A stretch of DNA of 64,000 bases, from NCBI GenBank assembly GCA_031761405.1, contig JASEVX010000011.1, positions 27,329,527 through 27,393,526 of the forward strand. Direction: 5' to 3'. The first letter of the stretch is position 1. Every line of letters begins with the position of its first letter. The translations under genes were made by a program, and so were the position numbers. Source of the stretch: Serripes groenlandicus (Eukaryota > Mollusca > Bivalvia > Cardiida > Cardiidae). Below are positions 23,222 through 35,789 of this stretch, in pieces. The notes below the pieces were generated by a model, which ran no database searches, was not told where the DNA came from, and saw nothing but the letters and a program-made list of their open reading frames with translations.

Positions 23222-23416
23222 TGAGAGCTCTAGATAAGGAGCGTTTTGCTTGTTCTAAAATCCTTATTTTATCGGCTAACCCTATGTTGTGGATACTCAA
23301 AATAATCGTCTCATTGAGACGATTCTTTTGAGTACCCACAGCGTAGGGTTTGGTTTGAAAATACGATACATATTGTGGGGAAAAGAGCTGTACACTCCTC
23401 CCTATCTGGACCTCTG
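23222..23416. repeat. MITE family B, unit B copy
   Basis: Contains the palindromic centre AATCGTCTCATTGAGACGATT flanked by GTACTCAAAA-type arms and ACCCTATG / CGTAGGGT. Same position as in units A, C and D. Confidence 0.65.
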
Positions 23417-23639
23417 ATTTGTTCTTTGTATTCAGTGTCCAATGTAGGAATGAGTGTCGTGTTAATTCTCACAATGTTTTGAATATTCACCCTTAAATTT
23501 GTTTGAAAGAGGGGAGGTGTTAATTTTTTTTCATAAACACAGAAGGAAAAATGCCTCATTTTGTTAATAAAAATAAATTTTCCGATAAAATCCGCTTCCC
23601 CCCCCCTTAATACTATCAATTTGCAAACACTAAAACACT

Positions 23640-24144
23640 ATAGCTAGACCCCTGGAGGTAATATTTTTTAAGGGAACATCATTATTTCAACAATCTGTGT
23701 CAAGTGTCACCAAAGGAACATTTGTGCCAAATAATTTTTCCAATCGGGTCTATGCTATTATTTTCATTTGATGTACATTATTATGTAACATACAAGAGTA
23801 CCATGATGATCCTATATCAATCAACTGAGTTAATAGAAAGTTTAAACTACATAAACATATATGGAAAACAAGCCCTGCCCCCTGGTGGCCATGTTTTTCA
23901 ACAGATCAGAATATTTTCATGTGTCTCTGTTGAGTATAACCCAAGGAACGTTTGTGCCAAATAATGTTCAATTCAGGCCAGTAGTTTTGGCCAGGAATAT
24001 TTTATTAGTTTTGTTAATTTTTCCTCTTTCTGATGCCGTAGCCACCAAACTTTACATTGAATTATATTATTTATATAACTTTGAAAGAGGAGCATCTAGG
24101 AACATTCATGAGAAATTATTTTGAAATTGGTCCATTGGTTTTGG

Positions 24145-24176
<32 letters not shown>

Positions 24177-24245
24177 ACTCATCGACAACGGACGCTGGAC
24201 GGTTAGTGATCACAATAGCCCATCCTGCACTTTGTGCTCAAAGAA
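23640..24245. repeat. Dispersed repeat, unit B copy
   Basis: Counterpart of 9880-10680, with the CCAAAGGAACATTTGTGCCAA phrases and the end GTGATCACAATAGCC. A short (GACA)n run lies at 24150-24176. Frames are broken differently from unit A, so it does not look like a gene. Confidence 0.6.
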
Positions 24246-24503
24246 CTGTTTCATTATGACAATGTTATTTAATTCCACAAATATCAGCTGAATTGTGACG
24301 AAAAGAAATAGTTTTGGGTTAAGTGTAGTTTACTCCTCTTTATCTTGGAATTTTTACAAAGTTATTAAAAAAGCAAACAGTTTATTTATATAAAAAAGCC
24401 AACAGCTTTTAAACTATCATGTTTTATTTTCTATATATCGTATCACTGTCTGTATGATTTAATCGCAATCGATTTCCACGAAGAGGTCCAGTTACCCATA
24501 TAT

Positions 24504-25201
24504 TGGATACGATTTAACGGCATACATTTGAATCTTACAAACAGATGACTTATTTACAATGGACAGAAAAACTTCAAGCACAACCGAAATTTAGGACACA
24601 TAGAGACATAAAAAATGAATTTTCATGAGAAATCTACGTTAAAGTGTTCTTCATAGCACAAGTTAGGACTGGAACTTTACTTCTTCATATTGAAACAGGA
24701 CGCTTTAGGAATTTAACAATTGAAGAAAGACTCTGTGAGACATTTAATTTACCAAACGTGGTGGAAACGGAGTATCATTTCTTGTTTCAATGTATAAAAT
24801 ACTCTCACTTGAGACCTTTATTTTAAAATTATGCCACTAGTACTCTGCAAGACTTTTTAGATGTGCCATTTGCCCAACGACTGAAATACATGCTGACAGA
24901 TAAAATACTTATTAAGAAATCTGCTATATATATACAAAATTGTTATTTAAAAAGATCTAAAATAGTTTATTCCATTTAATCATGTTTAATAACTATTCAT
25001 AATATTATATTATCAATTATTAACACTTCTTATTAGTACTTATATTGATTGATGTCTAGTGACTCATGAGCTGTTTGTATGGCTGAGTAATACGCCAAAT
25101 ATGTACAATTATTACAAAAAAATGTGAATTTTATACTGTTGTATTAATATATTGTATGTGTAACTGTATTGTGTCACTTAAATAATATACAAAACTACCA
25201 T
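24504..25201 (+). pseudogene. Non-LTR retrotransposon fragment (RT C-terminal region)
   Basis: Translation around 24560-24970 contains VRTGTLLLHIETGRF, EERLC and ETEYHFLFQC, then a Y-x2-LR motif. This is the conserved tail that follows the reverse transcriptase in many non-LTR elements. Stops interrupt it (for example near 24628 and 24824). Unit A reads straight through the equivalent site near 10965, so this 5'-truncated piece is an insertion specific to unit B, or it was lost from A. Confidence 0.7.
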
Positions 25202-25344
25202 TATGTCCAAATTACGTATGGTCATTCTCGCAATTACATTTTACCTACATTATAATAAGTATTATTGTTCCGTTAGACGCAGATATGACATTATAACTGT
25301 ACATTTTGAGTTTATTCCTTTTATTTCCCATACTGGCTTTCATT

Positions 25345-25900
25345 GTTTAGCTCCACTGGCTGAAAGCAAGTCGACTTTATGTCATGGCGAATTGTCCGTC
25401 GTGCGTCCGTGCGTGCGTCCATGCGTCAACTTTTTGCTTCAAACGACTTCCCCTCCCTAACCACTTGGCCAATTGAGATGAAACTTCATAGGAAGAATCC
25501 TTTCAATGTCCCCTCCTAAATTCCTTTAAATTCTTTTGAACCATGCACCATTCTGGCTTCCATGGCAACCGAAAGAAAACACTTTAAAATTCTTCCCCTT
25601 CTAAACTGGTTGGCCGATTTTCAAATAATTTTGTAGAAATGTTCCTTGGGTGGACCCTCTATCACAATTCTTCAAGCCATGTTGATTGGTCAAAAAACCT
25701 GGCCGTCAGGGGGCGGGGCTATTTTGCCTTTTACGGCTATAGTGAAAACTTTAAAAATCTTCTCGGACGAAAGTATCTGAACGATTTTCAAATAATTTTG
25801 TAGAAATGTTCTTTGAGGGATTCTCTACCAGATTCCACTAAGCCATAAAAAACATGGCCACCAGAGGGCGGGGCTGGGGCTGTTTGGAGATTTATGTTTT
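25345..25900 (+). promoter_or_regulatory. Upstream repeat with CTCF-like motifs, Roco pseudogene B
   Basis: Starts at TTTAGCTCCACTGGCTGAAAG like copy A but keeps only about two repeat units. Motifs are TGGCCGTCAGGGGGCGGG at 25700 and TGGCCACCAGAGGGCGGGG at 25855. The second is very close to the canonical CTCF core. Same orientation as in copies A and D. Confidence 0.45.
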
Positions 25901-26047
25901 GCCTAATGGAAGTAAAGCGATACTGGCCGTCTTAAGATATTGTCTTCTTATTCTTCTTTAAAAACGGAAAGAGGAAAAATTAAAAAGCAATTTATAAAAA
26001 TAAAATAAAAAAATAAATAAAAGATATTTGGTTATTTTTGTTACAGA

Positions 26048-29000
26048 ATGAAAAAATGGCGACTTAAAAATAAACAGGAGCGAATTATTGAATACATTGT
26101 CAGAGAGCACCCGTCTATAACCATTGGAACGGAACTGAATGACGAGTTACTCATGTTAGATCATGAATATGCAAAACAAATTCGGTTAATGGTCGTTGGA
26201 ATGTATCATGTTGGTAAAACAACATTAGTACACACATTGCTTAACAAACCTGATGCAGAAAAGGAACATCCGAGTACTGTTGGTATTGACATATCTGTTG
26301 ACGCGTGTGAGATAGACGAGAATGGTACATGGAAAATTACAGAATCTCAGGATAAAGAAAAAGGGTATAATCTCCGCCTTCCAGAGCTGTTTGAACCCAC
26401 GGAACCCATTTACGATAGAAATGAACAAGAAACACATCAAGTTCAAGATGTCGTTATGGATTTAAAGGAAAATCCAGTTGATGAAATAAAATCAAGACGG
26501 ACAGAAGACATTATCGATAGATGTAAGAAAGAGTCAAAGGAAGATGTAGAAAAAAGAAAGCTTACAGGGAGTACTCCATATTATAACGACATCGAACAAG
26601 CAAACAGAAATGCTCTTCAACCGAATGTCGCAATTAAACGACCGACAATTTCTATGTGGGATTTTGCCGGACAATCTATCTATTATTCAACGCACCACTT
26701 TTTTCTAAATCCACGAGCTATTTATCTTCTCGTTTTGGATCTCAGCAAACAATTAAACGAAGAATTGAACGAAGAAACACTTGGGAGTGGTACCAAGAAC
26801 TTGCATCTAGGAAATTCAACTACCAAAAACCTCACGCAGCTGGACGCGTTTCAGTATTGGATGCGAAGTATTTATATATACACAAAGCAAAAGCAATCTC
26901 TCACTTCAACTGATACCACACTGTATCAACCAACAATTATTCTGATAGGCACTCACAAAGACAAGATTGAGAAAGAAGACCCCGACACTTATGCAAAGGA
27001 ATACTTTAAGACAGCACTGGATTCTCTAGATGGCATACCAGAATTAAAGGATCTGATTTGCGAAGCTAAATTTTTTTTTGGCAAAGGCGAGTCGTTAGAC
27101 AAAATTGAAGAACTTCGGTCGAAGATATATCAAGTTGCCAAGAACCAACCTTTTCAGAATGAAAAGATACCCGGGAAATTCATACCCCTTGAAAGGTATG
27201 TTATGAAAAAGAAAAGTGACAACTGTCAGACAATGAAGTTTCAAGAGTTAGAAGAAGTAAGTAAAGAAAGTCACTATCCTCTAAAGGAATACGAAATTAA
27301 AGTTTTCTTGAAATTTCAGCATGCATTTGGAAACATACTTCATTATGACAGGGCAAATCCAGATATGGTTATACTGAATCCACAATGGCTTATCGATGCA
27401 TTCAAGCTCGTTGTCACACACACAAGTAAACGAGATTCAGAAGATTTGAAAGAACTTTATACATATGCCAAACTATCAGATCGTTTAGTCGATATTCTAC
27501 TCAAAGCAGAAGGAAACTGGATTGATTACAAGGAAGAAATTCTTTATTAAATGGAATGTTTAGATATCATTGCGAAACCCGTTATGTTCAAAGGTCATAA
27601 GCCTGACGAAGACGCAGCACAAGCTACGACGTCTCAGTTGAAAGTTAAACAAGAATTAGCTAGTTATAGACGGTCCATAACTATAACGACATGCGAGACT
27701 ACAGCAGGTGACGACTTCCGTTTCATGCCATATATGCTTCAACCAAGACCACACGCTGACGAAATAAAAAATTAGTTGGAACTGGTTTCAGGAGAAAGTA
27801 GTCCCGTCCTGTGCATGTATATTGTATGGGTATTCCTCCCCCCTTTCATCTTCCATCGTATTCTGGCCACATGCATGAAGAAAATGCCAGTATTGGTGAG
27901 CAAGAAAACGTATGTACTGTACAATGGTCTCGGTGCGTTTTGGATTGATGACACAACCATTCTGACAATATGGTCATTGGACGATATGATATATCTTAAG
28001 GTCACATCTTGTCACAAAGATAGAAAAACCAAAGATGGAAGAAAGAGAATGCCTAATGCTGACCTCACAGAAGTGCGGAACTATTTCGATTCTTTGGTTA
28101 GAAAATTGTTCCACATAGGTGGCCATCAACTATCTGATAAATTTAACATTGCGTACTACATAACATGCCCGAAATGTCCAGAGTTGTTTCCTTTTGACAG
28201 GACAGTTGACGACAATAAATACCCTATTGATCCGTTAGGTGAACTGTTCGAGGTGGAGGAAGCTCTTTACATAATGGACATGGTATGTAATTCAAACCAA
28301 CACCATGTTACTCAATATGAATGTTTAAGTCAATGGTTCTATATGATAACTGCATGGAAGCAAATAGACCCTGTCCTCTCGGATCGCCTCTTGGAAAAAC
28401 CTGACAGTTTATTTCTAGCCGATATGGCGGACGAAATAGACCCATACCGTATAGAAGATCTTGCGGAACGGCTACACATATCGTCCAATCAAAAACGTGA
28501 AATAAGGTTAGATCACGGGAAGCCAACATTGTGCTACATCTTTCATATCCTGTATACGTGGAATGAAAGGAAACGCAACTCTGTTCAACTGTTTGCAGTA
28601 GCTACACAACTTGGATGCAGTAAACAAGACATTTTCCGAATGCTCGTTGGAACCGATAGCTACCGTGTCAAAGAAGATATTGAAAGATTCAGAGAGGAAA
28701 TTAGCCTAGAAAAGTTAGATAACATTGTGCTAGATAAGGGTTACTGTACCTAAATAACTGCAGCTATTGAACGCGAATATTGGCTGCTTGGTATAAGACT
28801 TGGTTTGGAAGAAGATTTTTTACAACAGCAATACTGTACACATTCTGGTAACATAGAAGAATTCATTGGTATAATTCTAATGACATGGCTGAAAGAATCT
28901 GATCCATCGAAACGGAACGAAGAACTGATAAGAGCTATGGTAAAATGTGAATGTAGCATGGACGTACTTCTTGAACTATTTAAAGCCGATATGGCGGACG

Positions 29001-29729
29001 AAATAGTCCCTGCTCTCTCGCAGAAACCAGACATTTTATTTCTAGCCGATATGGCGGACGAAATAAACCCTGACGACAGTTTATTTCTAGCCGATATTGC
29101 GGACGAAATAAACCTTGACCTCTCGGAGCGCCTCTTAAAGGAACATGACAGTTTATTTCTAGCCGATATGGCGGCGAAATAAACGAAAACCGTATAGATG
29201 ATCTTGCGGAACAGCTACACATATCGTACAATGAAAAAACTAGAATACATTTAGATTACGGGAAGCCAACATTGTGCTACATCTTTCATATCCTGTAAAC
29301 GTGGAGTACAAGGAAACGCAACTCTGTTCAACTGTTTAAAGTAGCTACACAACTAGGATGCAGTAAACAAGACTTCATTCGAATGCTCGATGGAACCGAT
29401 AGCGAGCGTGTCAAGGAGGAAATTAAAAAATTAAGAGAGGAAATTAGCCTAGAGAAATTAGATGAAATTGTACTAAATGAGGGTTACTGTACGCAAATAG
29501 CTGCGTCTATTGGACCCGAATATTGGCTGCTTGGTATAAGACTCGGCTTGGACGAAAAGCTTTTACAACGGGAATGTTAAACCGGTAACAAAGAACAAAA
29601 CATTGGTATAATTCTAAGGACATGGCTAAAAAAATCTGACCTACAGACAAAGAACAGAACGAAGAACTGATAAGAGCTATGGTAAAATGTGAATGCAGCA
29701 TGGACGTACTTCTTGACATATTTGAGTAA
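26048..29729 (+). pseudogene. Roco GTPase copy B, disrupted
   Basis: Homologous to copies A and D but missing about 95 N-terminal residues. The homologous ATGGCG (26056) is followed at once by a stop; a different frame opens at 26048 and keeps G1 GMYHVGKT, G3 WDFAGQ and G4 GTHKDK. In-frame stops occur at 27548 (TAC to TAA), 27773 (CAG to TAG) and 28751 (CAA to TAA). A one-base deletion near 29174 shifts the frame, a further stop lies at 29296 and another at 29578, and a second one-base deletion lies near 29644. After the second death-like domain (to about 28983) come three short repeats encoding LFLADMADEI-type segments, then a second round of both death-like domains (about 29165-29729). The locus therefore once carried a duplicated death module. 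A truncated Roc protein of 500 residues could in principle be made from 26048-27550; there is no evidence that it is. Confidence 0.88.
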
Positions 29730-30976
29730 TAATGTACCATGTGTATGACACGGACATCAATCCATTTGATTTACTTTCACGTTGACAAACATCTAGATTA
29801 GACACGATCAATGATTTGAATGACGTCTCCCACGTTAACCAGCAGGACAATTAGGTAATTGTAGCAGCAATTGAGCTAATATATCCAGTATAAACCCATA
29901 CGGTATATATTAAACACTGATTAAACATTAGTGCACTTTCACGGGAAGATATATATTTCGCCGTTTAAAAATGTCTAAGTGTGTAAACAAGGCGAACATT
30001 GCTGGATGCAACGTCATGATATCTTAAAGAACACTACTGAAATATGTGCGGTTGCATGTATTAAACAAATTACCATACGTTTGACGATTTCCATTAAGTG
30101 AACATCTTGATGACATTTACATAACAATGATATGGAGAACAATGCGTAACATATGAAATGTGTTTCTATAATTGGATATATAATGTAATTAAATGGCATG
30201 TAAAGTCAATTTGAGCCTCTTCAGCAGACGACTTTTAAAAATATATTTTCCTTTTGCCACAATGTTTTCAGTTCCATTCAATAACTTAACTTTGATTCAT
30301 AGAGATTTTCCATAGTTTTGTCTAAAAGTGTTCAAATTCGCCTACTGCATATTTGTTGTATGTGGGAAAAGGGTTGAGAGCATAAACAACATTCTGAAAA
30401 ATTTGACTTCGAATGTTTTGCCACAAGCGACATCATGTTCTTCAATCAGATGTATGCATAACTTACAGTTACTTCGATCACATTCATTATTTTCATTTTG
30501 CTCACCTCAGCACGAAGTGCTCAAGTTGAGTTATTGTGAGCGCCCTTTGTCCGTCGTGCGCTTGTTAACATCTTCTCTAAGAGATTACTTCAAGCCATGT
30601 CCATTGGTAAAGAAAATATCATTTTGGTTGGCATGACGACTTACATTGCATTACTCAGGTGAGCGATGCAGGGGCCTCTTGTTTCATTTTGAGTTTCTTT
30701 TTGCAAACATTTTGCCCTTATCATTATTATATTTTTAACTTTTTCCACACATATAGACGCCTTTGAAGCAGACGATTTTTCTTAAAATATGATGACAAAA
30801 GAAACAAGAAATATCTTTAAAAAAGATAAACGGTGATCAATATGAGAAAACTCTAAGAAATGGAACATGCGCATTTTATTTGACTTGAATATCAGAAAGA
30901 TTATATGTGTTTACCAAAGGCTAATCGGCCATCTCCATGCAGCTTCAATTTCTATAAATAGTTTATCGTGAGATAA
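29730..30976. repeat. 3' flank of copy B and dispersed repeats
   Basis: 29730-30210 matches the 3' flanks of A and D. 30215-30390 is a MITE-A-like copy also present at 61140-61325. 30500-30690 carries CTCACCTCAGCACGAAGTGC to GAGCGATGCAGGGGCCTCTTG, repeated at 61450-61640. No gene seen. Confidence 0.6.
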
Positions 30977-31242
30977 CCTGACCGCCTCGTTGGTGTAGTG
31001 GTGGAGCGTCCGCCTCGGACGCGGGAGGTCGTCGGTTGGGATCCTGGATGGGTCATACCAAAGACTTTAAAAAATGGTAGTAATGGCTACCTTTCTTATC
31101 GCTCAGGATTGTTGGTTAGCATTACGACTAACTGGCTGGTGTCAGGATAAACAGACCAGTAGTACTGGTAACTTATACAGGAAACGCCGTGATATAACTG
31201 AACAAATGTTGAAAGCGGCGTAAAACAACGGACAATCAATCG
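30977..31242 (+). repeat. tRNA-derived SINE, well preserved
   Basis: The head contains TGGTGTAGTGGTGGAGCG (box A match) and GGTTGGGATCC (degenerate box B). The body reads GGTAGTAATGGCTACC, AACTGGCTGGTGTCAGG and GACCAGTAGTACTGG. The tail is GTTGAAAGCGGCGTAAAAC with GACAATCAATCG. Confidence 0.75.
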
Positions 31243-31666
31243 TACGATTACCAAGATAATGACACGAAGAAAACAACCACACTAATAATATCCCTTCAAT
31301 GATAATTTTAAAAAAGACATCAATTTTCTTTACAATGAGTGATGATTACACAGGAAATTACCGTGATTGTTTATCATCTAGGGACGAACCAGGATGATTC
31401 AAATGTTTACATTTTTCAACATATAGACGCATTTTGATGCCACTGCAGCAGACAAATTTTCCATGTGCTCATGATGAGCGTATTCTCCTTTTGTCAAACT
31501 TCTTTCAACTCGATTCATAATTATACTTTTGTTTATAGAAATGTTCTATAATTTTAACTTATTGTTTTCAAAGTTGACTACTGCAGATTTTTCAGTATGT
31601 GGGAAAGGGTCAATATCGTATATTCAAATGTTTACTTTTTGTCTTTTATTACGTCTATGTGAGCTA

Positions 31667-31915
31667 TCCCGCGAGAAAACCAACATTATGGCCTCTGCGT
31701 AATGTATCGATACAGATCAGCCTGCGCAGTCCGAATAGACTGATCCGGGCCGACACATTCCGTCTCAGGGGGATAGAGGTGTAGAGTAATGATTCATGAA
31801 ACAGAAAATCCACAGGAGGCGAAAAGTGTCTATCCGGGTTAGCCTGCGTGGCATGCTTAGGCTGATCCGGGTCGATACTTTACGCAGAGGCCATAATGTT
31901 GGTTTTCTCGCGGGA
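31667..31915. mobile_element. 249-bp MITE with about 43-bp inverted ends
   Basis: TCCCGCGAGAAAACCAACAT at the left and its reverse complement at the right, extending through GGCCTCTGCGTAA. Inside are two secondary hairpins around CAGCCTGCGCAG and AGCCTGCGTGGCATGC. A copy of exactly the same length lies at 62524-62772 in unit D, so it predates the duplication. No coding capacity. Confidence 0.85.
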
Positions 31916-32940
31916 CATGTATGGAACGCATATTGTTGTGGTAGTTAAGATAATACGAAAAAATAAAAGTTTGATCACAAAAATCGTTTTAAAGACCATA
32001 AAGCTGAGAAATTGCTTAAACTAGAATACTTGGCAATATTATGTTCAAATTGTATTCATTATGAACGTTTTAAAGATGATAACGGTTAGTGTATGACTGC
32101 AGCAGACAATTACAGAAATTGCTACAGAATGCAGCAAACAAAAAACACAACAGAAAACGCGGTGGAGCGAAACGTCTTTAGACGAAATTAAATGGATTCG
32201 CTAATTTCAGACTATTGCAAAACGGATACTTCGTTAATGTGTATTTGAAAGCTAATAAAAAGAGTATTCTACAAAAAACTGCGTTAACCTTTCCCACATA
32301 CAGACGCTTGTGCAGTAGGCGACTTTTGAACTGTTTGTGGCAAAAGGAAAACATTATCATAAGAGCAATTTCTTCTTTTACTGCAATGTCTTCAGATTGC
32401 AACTCTATACGATTATTATACTATCATTTATAGTTATTTTCCATATATGTTTCCAAAGTCGCCTGTAGCAGAAATGCTGTTTGTGAGTAAGAGTTAATGT
32501 ATGCACGTTACTTAAATTATTGAAGTTGATGAGCTTGTAAACAACTGCGAGGCATATAAGAAAATCGAAATCCAAGTTAACACAATTACAAGAGAAAGTT
32601 GATGCATGGCATCAATGTCGTCGGAAAAGACTGCATTTTATTATTTTTTACCACACATACATGCGTGACAATCACTAGTTTTAATTTGCACATAGTGCTT
32701 TAATTAGGGACTAATTCCAGGATTTTTGAAACTCCACATACAAATATCTGGATTTTTTTTATCAGAATTTTGGAATTTGGCCGAAGACACGAAGTTCTTC
32801 CTTTTCTTAAAATGATATACATTTTGCATCATAATTCATAATCATTTGTTAAAATTTATCCTCATATGTTTGAAAAGAAGACAACCCTTGATATACTATA
32901 TCAGCTAAACAGTTCATTTACATATTAATTGTTGTATACA
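31916..32940. repeat. Duplicated interval, unit B downstream
   Basis: Matches 62773-63757 closely (GGTGGAGCGAAACGTCTTTAG, CAGACGCTTGTGCAGTAGGC, GGCATATAAGAAAATCG). It contains MITE-A pieces. No gene seen. Confidence 0.7.
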
Positions 32941-33867
32941 TGTTATTTCAAACTTAACTTCAAACATAAAAAATATCATATCATGTACATATATATATAT
33001 TTCTTTATTTCCCCCATAAATTCAAGATTTAACAAAAGCAAATACATGAAATTCACTATTAAGTGGTTATGAAAATAATATTATCATTCATACACAATCA
33101 CATATACAATCACATTTTCTCACATCAACCTCACACATGGAACATAACTGTCAGAAATGTATATTATTTACATATAAAACGTTCCATGGCGAATCCAACT
33201 ACCAAAATAGTAATTGCAGCGGATTAATTGAGAAAAATACTCACATTAGCCGCTGCATACTTACAGCGAACGTATTTTTGAATAATTTATGGAACGTGTC
33301 AGTGCTATGGAAAACAAAATTCATATTTGATTACGAGTATAAAGTTTCCACGCATAGCGGACAAATCTGAAGCAGAGCTTCATGAAAACATCGTATCTCC
33401 AAGAACAGAGTAAAGCGGATTACAAGGCATACCGAGCAGAATACTGACATAATTATAACCACCAAGGTTATACAATATACGTGGGATATCATGACCAAAA
33501 TGTCCCGTAATGATGTTATTAAATTTAAATCTGGCTGTGTCGTGAAAAGTAAGATTTGGCTGTATGTTTGTAATTCTGCATTTCAAAAATTCCGTCTGAT
33601 AATACATAAGGTTAGCGACTAGATTAGCTACAGATGAACAGTATTTTAGCATGCTTTGATATTTCAATGCGAAATTCCGTATGACCGACGAGTGAAAACG
33701 AGGTTGGATTTGTCTGTACAGTACGAAGTCTACGTCAGCAGTATTTCTTTCCCACTCAGTTACATAGTAATTATTAATTTAGTTTAAATAGAACCTTTAC
33801 ACATCAACAATGCACCCTAGATCGTATTTGTGCAAAATTGTAAAAATGTCAACATCGAATATAATTG
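32941..33867. other. About 930 bp present in unit B but not in D
   Basis: Unit D jumps directly from AGTTCATTTA to CCTGACATATAGGAAC (63750/63758), whereas unit B has this stretch in between. Part of its minus strand may be LINE-derived, but I see no intact domain. Confidence 0.45.
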
Positions 33868-34240
33868 TCGATGCACCTGACATATAGGAACACAGGCGAT
33901 TTAAAAAAAAAAACATGGTGTTTTGCAGCTGAGCCATTAACCAGTGTACAAAACTGCCCAAATAAGTTTATGTTCCGCTTTTCTATTTTAGTTTCGATTG
34001 GCAGGCATGAAATGAGACCCACGACAACGTTTGTCCTGTGGATCTCAAGTTAAAGCCCTGAATATGTTTCAAAAACAGGCGTTTTGAACGACGCTCTAAA
34101 AGTATCATAGCATTGTTTGAAAAGGGAATCAATTCAGTCCCAAAAAGTGCTTTTGGTAGAACAACTGCTTTATATATCTTCTTACTAGTGATTGGGTTAA
34201 ATCCAATCTCATTAAAATCAGACAAAAAAACCTTCTATGT
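33868..34240 (-). pseudogene. Non-LTR retrotransposon fragment, minus strand
   Basis: The minus-strand translation of 34225-33983 contains GFNPITSKKIYKAVVLPKAL, FGTEL and LERRSKRLFLKHIQGF. This is the conserved post-RT segment of non-LTR element ORF2 proteins. Surrounding frames are broken. The same fragment lies at 63758-64000, cut by the window end. Confidence 0.65.
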
Positions 34241-34299
34241 ACGTATACATATGAGTGTGCGAGTTAAGATCTGGTTAAGAGGAATTTGGGACTATGGAC

Positions 34300-34839
34300 T
34301 TTGAATCACAATATTTATTGCTTAATATCCCAAAAAGAACAATTTCTGTGGTTTCGTTGATGACATAATTTCCCATGTACCAGGATCTGTTGCTTTTTCA
34401 ACTCCTGTCAAGTTCAAATGTCATCGTAACGTCTTATAAATTAGAAAAGAAATCAAGCAAAGTTTTCATCTGACTACAAATCAAGACATGTCTGTGAACT
34501 TCAAAAGAACGTTCAGTAATAAGGTGCTACTACTCAAAAGAGAACATTACGTAATTTAATGCCGATAATGTAATGGTACTTTAATATTAGCGTCTGCTTA
34601 ATGTCTAATCAGGGACGAGTAAATAGTATGAACTTAACTGTAATACGAGGTTAATCAAACACAAACCTAAAACATTGAAAACTATTTTTCTTATCATATG
34701 TATCATAACTAAGTGGTTTTAAACAATCGCACACATAATTATTTTCGCGGCTTTTTACATTTAGATTATCCTAGTAGCAACTTGTCCTCACATGTGAAAT
34801 ATAAAAAACAATTAAAAATTATTCGCCTACCGGCTACTA

Positions 34840-34875
<36 letters not shown>

Positions 34876-35789
34876 TATATACACATACACGTATTTATTT
34901 TACATCGATTGCGAAACAAGCGTTAAGCTTATATTAATTACGCTCGATGTCTGCTTTCTGGAGACAAAACCAGAGCTCGCATCGTTTGTGTTGAACAATC
35001 TCAAAGACAGAATCCAAGTGGCTAAAATTCGATTCAACGCTTTCTGCAAGAAAAATAAAAATAAACATGTATTAACCAATGATTTCCTCTGGAGTGCCCA
35101 AAACCGTAAGATTAGCAAATGGATGACCCTTAACATTACCCCACGTATGACAAATCTGCAGCAGACGACTATGAAAACATCTAGTTAAAGATATATGCTA
35201 AACCTCTATTTATGAAGGTTTAATCGTTAAATAGAGTTGAAAATGTTGTGACAAACGGAGAAATTGCTCATTATAACTGTTGACAGTTTGATTGTTTATA
35301 CTCCGATTTCAAGAGTACAAGTGGAAACATATTATTGAAGAATGGCCCGGCTGATTAAAAATATGATAGCGTGAAAAAACGAAATAATTACATATATACG
35401 ATCAAGAGTGTGTCATTTATAGTTAATAAATCTGAGATTGAGAAGGAAATCTTTCATGCTTGAAAGAGGAATAAGGGCCTACTAAAAATATGTAGCCAAA
35501 TACTTATTTTCGCATAAGTTTTTTTTAAAAATGCGCCTCACATAAACCTCAACGATAAAGCAGAAACGGGATTTATCCCGTACCTGATATGGCGAGTATC
35601 AAATTTCTGTTCAATAATTGTTAACTATAAATAGACATCGAGTCGTTCCTTACACTCATGATTGCCAACAATAGTGTAACAAGAAGTATGTCTTACAACA
35701 GCCGTATTGGTACGTTACTGAGCCCTTGTCGTATTCGTATTGTAGAGGTTGAAGGCTCGTGAGTACGTCGTTGTTTGTTTTCACATAAA
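34300..35789. repeat. Segmental duplication block, unit C left part
   Basis: Very similar to 20310-22630 without the fold-back element. It holds an A-tract of about 30 at 34842-34871 and a minus-strand SINE tail at about 34890-34985. It stops exactly at the Helitron array and resumes at 44144. No Roco gene follows this unit. Confidence 0.75.

Noticed and set aside
26056..26067. Homologous start codon in Roco copy B
   Set aside because: The ATGGCG there is followed by a stop after three codons, so it cannot start the remaining frame.
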